Positions 34,393-43,443 of a stretch of 64,000 nt of DNA are shown here, piece after piece. Under the pieces are notes generated by a model, which had not been told where the DNA came from, did not search any database, and was given only the letters and a program-made list of their open reading frames with translations. The number at the start of each line of letters is the position of its first letter. Positions within the stretch are counted from its first letter, which is position 1. Both the position numbers and the translations under genes were made by a program. Location: positions 57,895,591 to 57,959,590 of the forward strand of contig CM075853.1 in the NCBI GenBank assembly GCA_037975125.1, in the 5' to 3' direction. This DNA comes from Latrodectus hesperus. Taxonomy: Eukaryota; Arthropoda; Arachnida; Araneae; Theridiidae.

Positions 34393-34470
34393 TTTAATTT
34401 ACTGCAGTCTAGACTCTAGACTGTAGTAAATTAAATGATCATCTCTAGAGTCACTCTAGAGATGATCATT
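34393..34470. repeat. two adjacent near-perfect palindromes
   Basis: First: 21-bp arms TTTAATTTACTGCAGTCTAGA (34,393-34,413, quoted in part below as two halves) and 34,415-34,435 around a single C, with one mismatch. Second: AATGATCATCTCTAGAGT (34,434-34,451) and its exact complement (34,453-34,470) around a single C. The two overlap by two bases and both contain TCTAGA. Confidence 0.95.
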
Positions 34471-34554
34471 TTTTTCAATAGAATTGTAATTTATAAACAG
34501 TTTTTAAATAATTACCGTTTTAATACATAACGTGTTCTACCAAAAATAGCTTAC

Positions 34555-34744
34555 TCAGTTTTAGCAATAACGTGATGCACAAATCGTTTCGGTGTTACTG
34601 TATTGTGGATTCCATGGTTTCGATGTTCTCGCCGTTTCGAAACTTTAGACTGGGAGCAAATTCACCAATTATCGCGGGCGAATGTGTCTTGCACGATGAT
34701 CTACGCTTCGCGTGTTGATAAGTCCGACAGAATAACGTCGTTTA
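34555..34744 (-). promoter_or_regulatory. CENPJ: CpG-rich candidate promoter and 5' noncoding exon
   Basis: About 190 bp with roughly 20 CpG (for example TTCGCCCGCG, CACGCGAAGCG on the minus strand), against almost none in the flanks. On the minus strand it ends with AAAACTGA followed by gtaagc, a good splice donor at 34,554, fitting the need for a noncoding exon before the first coding exon at 31,682. A tiny upstream frame (ATGGAATCCACAATACAGTAA) is present. Inference: transcription of the CENPJ-like gene starts here or beyond the inserted LINE at 34,745. Confidence 0.5.
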
Positions 34745-37052
34745 GGCTATACCGGTAAGCAAAGATTCTTAGACATCATAAATTGCTCCTGGAGTAAAGG
34801 TCAGCTTCCACGTGAATGGAAAGAAAGTCAACTATAATTCCTATCAGGAATTCATCTAAAGAAGCCAGCGCTCCAGAGAGTTACAGGCCAATAGCATTGA
34901 CTAGTATAGCATGTAAAATTATGGAAAAAATGATCTTAAAGCGACAAAACTACTATTTGGCATCCAAAGATCTTCCTCCGAGGGAACAATTTGGGTTCCG
35001 GGAGAATCACAGCTCTATTGATCAGGTTCTTTACCTATGTCAAAGAATTAGTGATGCACACAACAAGAAGCCTGCAAACCACACTGTAGCTGCATTCCTC
35101 GATTTATCCAAGGATTCGACAGGGTTTGTAAGCAAAAACTCATCGTTAAACTAGCTGAAAAGTTTAGAATTGGTTGTAGAGCATTAACCTGGATCTAAGA
35201 CTTTTTGAGCAATCGTGCTATCAAAGTTAAATTTAACAACACTTTGTCAAAGGCCTTTAAAATGTTCCATGAAGTATCTCAAGGTTCAGTACTCAGTCTT
35301 ACCCTGTTTACACTCTTCCTTTCCAGAATAGAGGAAAGTATTTCTTCTAGTTGTGAAGTAGGGCTTTTTGCAGACGATATTGTTATTTGGAAATCAGGCT
35401 ATGAAGTGAAAAATCTTGAAATAATGTTAATTCTGGCCTTGAAAAAGTATGGAAAGTGGATTCGCTGAACAACATAAAATAAATTTCATCCCCACAAAGT
35501 CTAATACCTGTTTTTTTATAACCAATAGAAAATTATACAATTATTGCCCAAATGTTCTTCTAAATCACCAGCCACTAGTTTCTGTCAAATATCCAAAACA
35601 CTTGGGATATGTTTTGGATCCAGAAATTTTGAGTTATAAGCATATTGAACATCTAGTTTAAAAAAGGTCGAAAAAGAATTAATGCATTAAAATACGTTTC
35701 TGGTCTTGATTGGGTCACTGACATTGTTAACCTCAGAAATACTTACATCTCCCTTATAAGACCTATTTTGGAATATGGACTCCCGATCTATTGCTGTGTT
35801 TCTGAATCTAGTCTCCAGATATTAGAACGTGTTCAGCTCAGTGCAGCCTGAATCAACACAGGCCTTCGTAACTCCTGCCCCAATGACATTGTTCTCTAAA
35901 AAGCGGATCTGCAACCGCTGAACCTTAGAAGAAAAGCCAGCCTCATAAAATATTACAACAAACTTTACAGTCTTGGATCCCAAAACCGAACCTCTTCCTA
36001 TTTAAAGAATTGGACAAGTAACCAACGTCTTAAAAGAAACAGTCCATTTAGCCAAGTATATTCCACCATGTTAATAAAGAACATTGTTGAACAGCATTAC
36101 TTAAATCCACTTATAGACCCACCTGAATGACTGCCAAATGTCATTTTTCACACCAGCCTCCCAGTTTCCATTTAAAAACAAACTGATCACCCGGCCCTCT
36201 TAAAACAACTGGCCCTTGAGGTCATCAACGATATTCCTGCTAATGATATCAAGATCTACACGGATAGCAGTAGGGATTGCTATGACCATTCAGGCTGTGG
36301 GATCTTTGCCATTCTTAACGACTCTACTGAAGTGTAAAGATACAAAGAGGAAACCCAGATTTCTGCTCCGTTTTCTGCAGTGAGTTAATTGCTATCGATG
36401 CGGCCCTCGAAGCCATTTAACCATTCTTAAAAGAAAGAAACATCTGGATCCTATCGGACAGCAAGAGTTCCATCCAACATCTTGCTAGCAGGTCTAATTT
36501 CGTGACTTTGTAGGAATTTCTATTCTCCATAAGCTGGAGAAACTATACCAGGATCGACTTATTTTTCTTCAGTGGATTCCATCCCACGTTGACCTGCAAG
36601 GCAACGAAGCTGCTGGCTTTCTTGCAAAGGCAAGTTCTAGTGAGACCTCGGCTCCATCTGGCCCACTTACCTACCTTGAACTCTACTCCCGTACCAAGAG
36701 GGTCAACTAAGCCATTTGGTCACTTCCACCCTTGCACCATTGGTACCAAAGCTACTCACTGGGAGGCTCCCTCACTTTTAATTGCGACAGGCGGAGCCAG
36801 ACTACCATCACCCACTTCCGAAGTGAACATCTTCATTCCATTTCCTTCAGCGAAGGACGTAAATGCTACGTGCCTTGTCCCAAATGCAACTTGGCGAGTG
36901 CATCTCCGGAACATATTATCTTTTGCCTGGGACTTAATAAAGAGGACATCTTCGAATCGCTTTTGCTAATCATAGACTTTCTGGCGGTTCACGACGTCAT
37001 GGACCTAGTTTAGCCCTGCTTAACAAAGGGGATTGGAAAGAAAAAGAAGAAG
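34745..37052 (+). mobile_element. 5'-truncated LINE in the CpG-rich promoter region
   Basis: 2,308 bp between 10-bp duplications ACGTCGTTTA (34,735-34,744 and 37,053-37,062), with an AAAGAAAAAGAAGAAG tail on the plus strand. It begins just before the reverse transcriptase and runs through RNase H to the ORF2 end, so the endonuclease and ORF1 were lost at insertion. Only about 40 bp lie between the ORF2 stop (37,013) and the tail. I-type LINE with RNase H, related to but distinct from the copy at 17,743. Multiple frameshifts and stops. Confidence 0.9.
34816..37013 (+). pseudogene. LINE ORF2 remnant (reverse transcriptase to zinc finger)
   Basis: Visible blocks: SYRPIALTSIACKIMEKM (34,880-34,935), LPPREQFGFRENHSSIDQVL (34,975), AAFLDLSKD (35,090, motif A), SQGSVLSLTLFTLFLS (35,280), LFADDIVIWKSG with the two catalytic Asp (35,365), KHLGYVLDPE (35,595), an RNase H start KIYTDSSRD (36,255) and the C-terminal zinc finger CYVPCPKCNLASASPEHIIFC (36,860-36,930, quoted as one motif of the C-x2-C-x-H-x4-C type), ending VHDVMDLV. 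Frame changes at about 35,150, 35,450, 35,660 and through RNase H. In the family GVPQGSVLSP is usual; here the Gly-Val-Pro is SQG. Confidence 0.8.
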
Positions 37053-37062
37053 ACGTCGTTTA

Positions 37063-37211
37063 TGTCGTAGTTACATCAGAAAATGGGTAGGGCAGACGAT
37101 GATTTTGAATTTCAAGCAGGTTTGAAATATCTGGCAACTTTGCGCACCCAGCTCTAACTGGAGTATCCGACCAAATGTTTTATGTCTTACACCTCGAAAT
37201 AGAAATTTGAA
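37063..37211 (+). promoter_or_regulatory. right half of the split promoter / possible 5' UTR
   Basis: Continues past the LINE with CpG-containing sequence (ATGTCGTAG, GACGATG, TTGCGCACC, TATCCGACC, CCTCGAAAT) and leads to the ATG at 37,212. Two upstream ATGs open short frames that stop quickly. Its composition matches the block at 34.55-34.74 kb, to which it was joined before the LINE insertion. Confidence 0.4.
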
Positions 37212-37272
37212 ATGGAAACAAATTATAAATTTTCAAATGAAGAGGAGGAATTTATTATAAATCTTTATAGAG
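37212..37272 (+). CDS. candidate first coding exon of a divergent gene
   Basis: ATG at 37,212 opens METNYKFSNEEEEFIINLYR and one further base, followed at once by a donor gtaatt. FSxEEEExIxLYR is the sort of N-terminal helix found in MADF or Myb/SANT-like DNA-binding domains, but 20 residues are too few to decide. After the donor, a pyrimidine-rich acceptor (aatttacagag) at about 37,360 would give DYQCLK and then a stop, so I could not extend the gene. Head-to-head with the CENPJ-like gene. Could be chance. Confidence 0.35.
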
Positions 37273-37889
37273 GTAATTTTAATTTTTAAAAATATTGTTA
37301 CTTGTAACTTAAATTTTTGCGCTCTTCAGTTGCTCATTAATTTTATTTAATTTACAGAGACTACCAATGCTTAAAGACAGTTTTTGTTTCAATAAGTACA
37401 AAAAAGTGAAATATTTAGAGAAATTTCACATTTTTTGCTGAAACTTATGCAACAGCAATATGTATTTAAAGTGAATATTTAACTATATGAAAATTTGGCT
37501 TTATTATTCAATATAAATTTTATATTTCCTGTAACGGTACTCTAAAGAGATCTCTTCAGAGGCAAAATTTCTGTTCCATTTTAACTATAATTATGATTTT
37601 CTTATTTAGCATCCATTTCAATATTTTCAGAATTCATATGTCTGTAGGTGTATTCTTAACTACCTACAGCTTTGCAAAAATATTAAGTTTGGAGCAAATC
37701 ATATTTTGTAAAGACTGACATAAACCATTCTATAATTGCATTTGTTCACAATAAAAATAATGACTAAAAATAAAAGAAATCCACCGTAAAATAAGCAAAT
37801 AGAATCAAGTGAATATAAACATTAAGTTGAGTAGTTCTCTTATATAAACTAAAATTTTGATTTAAGTAATAATAACACTAAAGCGACCT
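37273..37889. other. AT-rich sequence, possible remnant of Gypsy 3' LTR
   Basis: The stretch from about 37,670 up to the polypurine tract at 37,960 would be the 3' LTR of the Gypsy element (minus orientation), with a TTATATAAGAG TATA-like motif near 37,845. No matching 5' LTR was found, so the LTR limits are unproven. Confidence 0.3.
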
Positions 37890-37974
37890 CTAGTAATTAT
37901 TTACACTGTAATAGTTCAATAAAATAGTCAGTTTATAAGTTGACATTCTTTTCCTACACTCCTCCTCCTCCAGT

Positions 37975-39110
37975 GAAGGGTACTGAACGCTATCAATAAA
38001 CCTTTGAGGAAGAACAATAGGCCTTCCACTACATGTTGATTTGGGAATGTCTGTCACAAGTGAATCATCAATCTTGAATCGTACTTTCTTTGCGTCTACA
38101 ACTGTTTGTTTTGCAGTAGCTTTTGAAATAGAATTCGGTATTTTAGGTGACATATCTGCTGTAGATGGATCATCTGTAAAATATGGTTTCAGCCTATTGA
38201 TAGAAATGTTTTTTCTTCATCATTCATCTTTAGTATGAATTAATATTCATATGTTTTTACGACAGGGAAGGGGCCCTTGTCAGGTGGACGGAAAGGTTTT
38301 CTTACCGAATCTGTCCGTAACAAGCACTTCTGGACAGGAATTCAGGCCTTTGGATACGAAATCTTGAGGTGTAGAGTGCCTTGACGGTGGAGCAGGTCGT
38401 ATATAGTTAAAATGTTCTCGTATCTGTTTCACAAAATCTGAAGAACGCTGTTTATCTGAGTTAGATTGAAGAAAGTCACTTGGAAGACGGATGGTTGATA
38501 CATAAACCAATTCTGACGGTGTGGAATTAAATTTCTCACAAAAAGTGGATCTTAACCACAACAGCAAAGTTGGCAAGATTTTAGTCCCCTGTTGGTTGGT
38601 ATGACAAATGATTGCAGATTTTAATATGCAGTGCAATCTTTCAAGAAAACCATTGCACTTAGGATTGTATGCAGTTTTGTGTTTTCTGGTGAATCATAAA
38701 ATTTTGGATAATTCTGCAAAAAGTGCGGATTCGAATTGTGTTTCACGATCAGTAACGATAACACTAGGAACACTAAAGTGTGGTATCCAACCACTGCAGA
38801 CTGCTGCAGCTACTTTCTAATTTAGATGTCTGGAACAGAATAACCTCTGGCCAAATCCATCATGGTAACACAATATCTATTGTCTTCTGATGGTCATAAT
38901 GGACCAATTATATCTAGATGTATTTCCTCAAAACGATTAGTCACAGGAAGATAATTACCAAGGGATGAACAAGTATGTCTGGAGACTTTAGATCTCTGAC
39001 ACTGTAAACAACTTTTAGCCCACTTTTTGCAATCTCGTTTTAGAAATAACCAGATAATTTTTTTTAGAAATAGCTGTTGCTTTGGCTTTTGCACCAGGAT
39101 GAACTAGTGA
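37975..39110 (-). pseudogene. Gypsy integrase remnant and pol C-terminus
   Basis: Zinc-binding part: HSLVHPGAKA (39,100) and KSCLQCQRSKVSRH (39,000), giving the H..C-x2-C pattern, then RFEEIHLDIIGPLP-like start of the core. Core: an ITDRETQFES-like block near 38,735 (one frame over) and NPKCNGFLERLHC-like around 38,640 with the catalytic Glu; then FNSTPSELVYVSTIRLPSDF and the VRKPFRPPDKGPFPV end. The C-terminus ends CSGRPIVLPQRFIDSVQYPS before the polypurine tract. Several frameshifts. Confidence 0.75.
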
Positions 39111-39515
39111 ATGGATTGTTTCAATAACTTTCCTTCGAAAACAAGCAGGAACATAAGGTCTTGGTTAGCCTGTTGAAATATATCACATTGCAGCTCTTTA
39201 TTTATTATAAATATTGGAAACAATTTCAATTGTGGTTTTGTGTTAGAGTCCATGAGATATTTCAGTTCTTCATCATTTGTTTAACTTGCAGCCATTAGAA
39301 CGTAGTCAATGGATTATGGCATATTAATGGCTGCTTCAATCTTAGAGAACGCATTAGCTACTTCATTTTGCGCTCCGGAATGTGTTGCAGGTCTGTCGTG
39401 AATTGACCAATAAAGTCGAGATACTGCATTTAACGAGGTGAGGCCTTCTCCTTTTTTGTTGGAAGGAATATATAAATGGTCAATGGTCCGTATAAAACTT
39501 TAAATTTCGTCCTTC

Positions 39516-41080
39516 TTAAAGGTATCTGAAATGTTTAACTGCAAAGTAAACAGCCAAGAGTTCCTGATCATAAGTGCTGTACCTTTTTTGTGTATCTGTG
39601 AACCTCTTAGAGAAGAAATTCAGTGGCACCCAGGTGCCGGATACATTTTGCTGATCACACCCACCCATTTCGATGTCTGAAGCATCAACTTCACAGTTTT
39701 GTTGTGTGCATTGGATGAACAAGTAGTACTGCAAAAGAAAGTTGTTGTTTACTTTTCTCAAAAACTTTGAGTGCCTCTTCTGTCCGAACTATGATCGACA
39801 TATCATTTTTATTTTTCAAGTAATTACACAAAATTGCTTGGTTTTCTGTGGCTTTTGGAATAAATATGTGATAAAAGTTTATGATTCTAAGATATCTTTG
39901 TAATTCTTTTACTGTTTCTGACTTTTGATATTCTGTAATAACGTTCACTGGTTTTCGTGTAGATGATAAACCATGCTCTGAAATGTGATGTCTTAAAATG
40001 TCTCAGATTTTAAGAAATGATATTTTTCTTCATTAATAACCAACCCTGAATCTTGCAATCGAATAAATACTTTTGGCAATTGCTCTAAACTTTCCTTTTC
40101 ATTTTTTGATGCTATTAGCAGATCATCAAGTATGAAAAACAAAAGTCTAAACCTCGTAGAACTGAATGTATAAATCTTTGGAAGGTATGTGCTGCGTTGA
40201 GAAATCCAAATCCCATCCTGGTGAATTCAAATAGTTCAAATGGGGTACAAATAGCTGTTTTTCCTACATCATTAGGTTCTGTAGGTATTTGATTATATAC
40301 TCTCACCAAATCAATTGAGGAGAACACCTTGCATCTATATAGTTAGAGACTAAAATCTTGGATGTTGGGAAGGGTACACCTATCTGCTTTAGTGATAGCA
40401 TTTAAAGCACGATAATCCCTAAATGGTGTATAGTCACCAATCTATTTGGGTACCAAGTGTATTAGACTTGCCCAATCACTTTTAGATGGTCTGCATATTC
40501 CTTGTTGCATCATAAATTCAAATCTGCTTCGGCAGTTTTTAGCTAGTCAGATGATAATCACCTTGGTTTTGAAACTACCGGTGTACCAGATGTAACAATA
40601 TGATATGTCACACTAAGCTTAACATCTGTAATGCATGTTTGTTCAACGGTAATGTTTTTAAACTCATTTAAAAGGTGAAAAATTCTTCGATCATTTAAGC
40701 TAGATGACACAATAGTAAGAACTGTAGAAGGAAAATTGGTCAATTTACAAAAATATTTTAGCGATGTTTTTGGATCAATTAGTCTCTGTAGCTTAATATC
40801 TACTAAGAATTTATATTCTTTAAGAAAATCAGCATATATAATAACTTTTAAAATGTCAGCTAGTATGAAAGTCCAGAAAAATTTTCTTCGCTAGACTGAA
40901 TCTAATGTTAAACGATGTGATCCGTACGTGTTTAAGCGAGCTCCATTTGCAGGAAACAATGAAAGTTTTTATGCAGATATTTTTTTCTTTGAAGTGGCAG
41001 GTAAAACAGATATATCACCTCATGTACCGATCAAAAATTGTCGTTTACAGGAGCGATCATAAATGAATAAGCAACTGTAA
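39516..41080 (-). pseudogene. Gypsy protease, reverse transcriptase and RNase H remnants
   Basis: Protease: the segment that should read DTGAD reads G-T-stop-G-D (about 41,020), so the catalytic Asp is Gly and the next Gly codon is a stop; the following ISVLPA is intact. Reverse transcriptase: [14 protein letters not shown] (40,310, motif A), [12 protein letters not shown] (normally GLxNAPATFQR, 40,210) and a frameshift directly before the Y-L-D-D Asp pair (40,125). RNase H: VDASDIEMGGCDQQ, PLNFFSKRFTDTQKRYSTYD and QELLAVYFAVKHFRYL with the usual acidic residues. Non-functional. Confidence 0.8.
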
Positions 41081-41120
41081 TTTTGGCAGACCTCTTTATT
41101 CGCCACTAATGACTGACCTT

Positions 41121-41950
41121 CTAGTTTTCCTGATGGTTATTATCTTCAATATAATTTAAGGGTTTTGTACGTTTTGTTGATTTTTTACCGAAACGCTTAT
41201 TGTACCAACAAACTCCTTCATTACTTTTGTGATTATATCTACTTCTTGATCTGCGACGTTTATCATAATGGTGATCTCGAGATCTGTTGCGGAATTGGCG
41301 AAGCTCATGAATTTTTCTCCAAAGTTCGTCAATTTTCGCTTTAAGCAATGGTAAATTCAGTGCATTGGTGTTAGCTCTTTTATTACTAAATTTTCCGGGA
41401 ATAGCATCCATATGACTATAACTATAAGTTTCTAAAATTTTATCAGCTATCTCAGCAATCTTTTCTAAGGACTCGGAAAAAACAACAAGAATAGCCTGTG
41501 CTGGATGCGGTAAGTGCTGAATCCAAAGTGGTTTCAAAACATCGTCATTTATTTTACTACTAGCTAGATTTCACACTTCACGTAATAAATAACTAGGTGT
41601 TATCACCAAGTTCTAAACCAGAAAAATGTTTTTTGATTTGCGTAGATTCAGACTCACTTAATGTAGTGGTTAATGCGTCTTTTAATTTCGTATATGATTC
41701 ATATTGGGGTGGAGATAAAATTAGATCACATATAATATTTAAAATTTTTTTGATCTAAAGCAGGAACGACGATATTATATTTTATTAGTTCTGATTTCAC
41801 GTTGCAATTTTTAAACTGAGGTTCGAGATGTGCGAACCATAATTTGGGAGTGTCATACCAAAAAAGTTGTGATTTAACAATAATATTATCGATTTGTTTT
41901 ATTAAATTGGTACTCAATTGGTTAAATTGGTAACTCAAATTTGCTTTAAA
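41121..41950 (-). pseudogene. Gypsy gag remnant
   Basis: N-terminal part (41,726-41,938) contains LFWYDTPKLWFAHLEPQFKN and YNIVVPALDQ, the start of the capsid-like region of arthropod Gypsy gag. The C-terminal part (41,121-41,537) has LKPLWIQHLPHPAQAILVV, LEKIAEIADKILE and an Arg/Ser/His-rich tail with RRRSRSRYNHKS. No CCHC knuckle is intact: CWYNKRFGKKS retains only one Cys of what is normally CxYHxxFGxxAxxC. At least two frame breaks join the parts. Confidence 0.75.
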
Positions 41951-42456
41951 ATTAATGGATTTATTTATTTCATAAGAGAAATGATAATGTATTTAAGCTT
42001 CAAATACACGATCTTAACCACTTGGTTGCATGTGTGTGAGTGTATTCCAATATACATAAAAATGCATGGGGTGATAATCAATGCAGGTACTTTAAATATA
42101 CTCTGAATTCACATTCACATTCATTACAAATAATACATTAAAAAAACTTATTTTCCCTTGTTTCTTTCTTTTATGAATACATTATTTAAGTATCACACTT
42201 CCAACGAGTTTTACAATATAAATACATCAATAGCTAACTCTTCGGAAGAGTTATAATTTTTTAAAAGAAAACCTTAAAAATATGTATTCTGAAAAATCAA
42301 AAATTCTACGCAATTTTCATAGTTTATTATTTTTATCAAGATTTATTTTTATACCAATAAAATTTTATACCTATCAGAAATAAAAGGTCTTGCAATTTTG
42401 ATAAATTTATTTACCAAAAATCTAATTATTTTATAAAATCTGTCACTTTAAATAAA

Positions 42457-42507
42457 CTTTCGGCATACGGCAGTTTGTCTGATAATCAAACTGTCGTATA
42501 TCGAAAG
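42457..42507. repeat. 21-bp-arm hairpin
   Basis: CTTTCGGCATACGGCAGTTTG (42,457-42,477) faces 42,487-42,507 across a 9-nt loop TCTGATAAT; 18 of 21 positions pair as Watson-Crick and two of the rest as G-T. Confidence 0.85.
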
Positions 42508-43406
42508 ATTATATATGATTTTTTTCAATTTTGTATGATATTTTTATCAATCCTCCTAATTGGAAGAATAAGCCCAAAAAGTTCTTTTAATTATAATCTA
42601 CAAATACCAGTTCATTTTAATTCATTTTTCTTCTTTTTTTAAATCCCCAGACTTAATATTTTATTCATGTAAAGAAAATTGAATTTATCATAAATTTAAA
42701 CATAATAAACTTATTAATTTTAGTATCATTATGGCTAATCAAAATTAAATGACTTTGATGAATCAAAATCTGTATCATCATAAAGAAAATCATCCCTTAA
42801 TTCATTCTAAGAATTTGCACAGCAATTTATAAATTATTTTTCTGAATTATCAAATGTTTTCTTATTCCCTTATCAGTGAAAAATTAAAAATGTCGCGCCA
42901 TTAAAAAAGTTTTATTAATTGAAAAAATAAGTCTAAGTATCTTTATGAATCTTAAAATCGATAAAATATACCAAAACAAAGGCAAATTTGTTTCTTGTTA
43001 TCCAAAGAAGAGTCAACATACCCGTTTTTTGCCAAAATTCTCAACCCTTTTTGCTTTTAAAATTTACGAGTTTAGATGCAAAAGATTTTTTGGCAGTTAA
43101 ATCTTCCACAACTTTCCAAAGGAAATTTAAATGAAGGAAAGTGTCTATATTATTCGAAATTGTTAAGAAATCTATCACACAACTGCCGTACCACATTCGC
43201 CTTCTAAAGCATTCACTTCATGATACAATAACTGCATTGCCTGCAGGAAAAATTAAACTAAATGATCCCTAACTCTTTATCGTTTTCCAAACAGTTCCTG
43301 TATATTTCTTCCATTTAGGTTAAAGAGTGGAAATTACTTGAAGACTATAAAAAATTATAAAAGATTAAATTGTCTTAAGAAAAGGTACAAACGCTTAAAA
43401 ACATTG

Positions 43407-43443
43407 GAAGAATTGCTAAATCGAATTAATTTAGCAATTCTTC
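43407..43443. repeat. 15-bp perfect hairpin
   Basis: GAAGAATTGCTAAAT (43,407-43,421) and its exact complement (43,429-43,443) with loop CGAATTA. Confidence 0.9.

Larger units (their letters stand above)
37890..41960 (-). mobile_element. Ty3/Gypsy LTR retrotransposon, decayed, gag to pol
   Basis: Minus strand, in order from 41,960: gag (41,950-41,121), protease (about 41,080-40,850), reverse transcriptase (40,560-39,950), RNase H (39,760-39,516), zinc-binding H2C2 (39,110-38,940), integrase core (38,890-38,280) and the pol C-terminus (38,153-37,975). After it comes a GGAGGAGGAGG polypurine tract (37,961-37,971) followed by TGTAGG, a plausible 3' LTR start at 37,958. I find no 5' LTR, so the upstream end is lost or too diverged. 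Dozens of frameshifts and stops. Related in style to the integrase fragment at 3.2 kb. Confidence 0.85.

Noticed and set aside
37670..37958. A defined 3' LTR for the Gypsy element
   Set aside because: The start is plausible after the polypurine tract, but no second LTR exists to fix its end.
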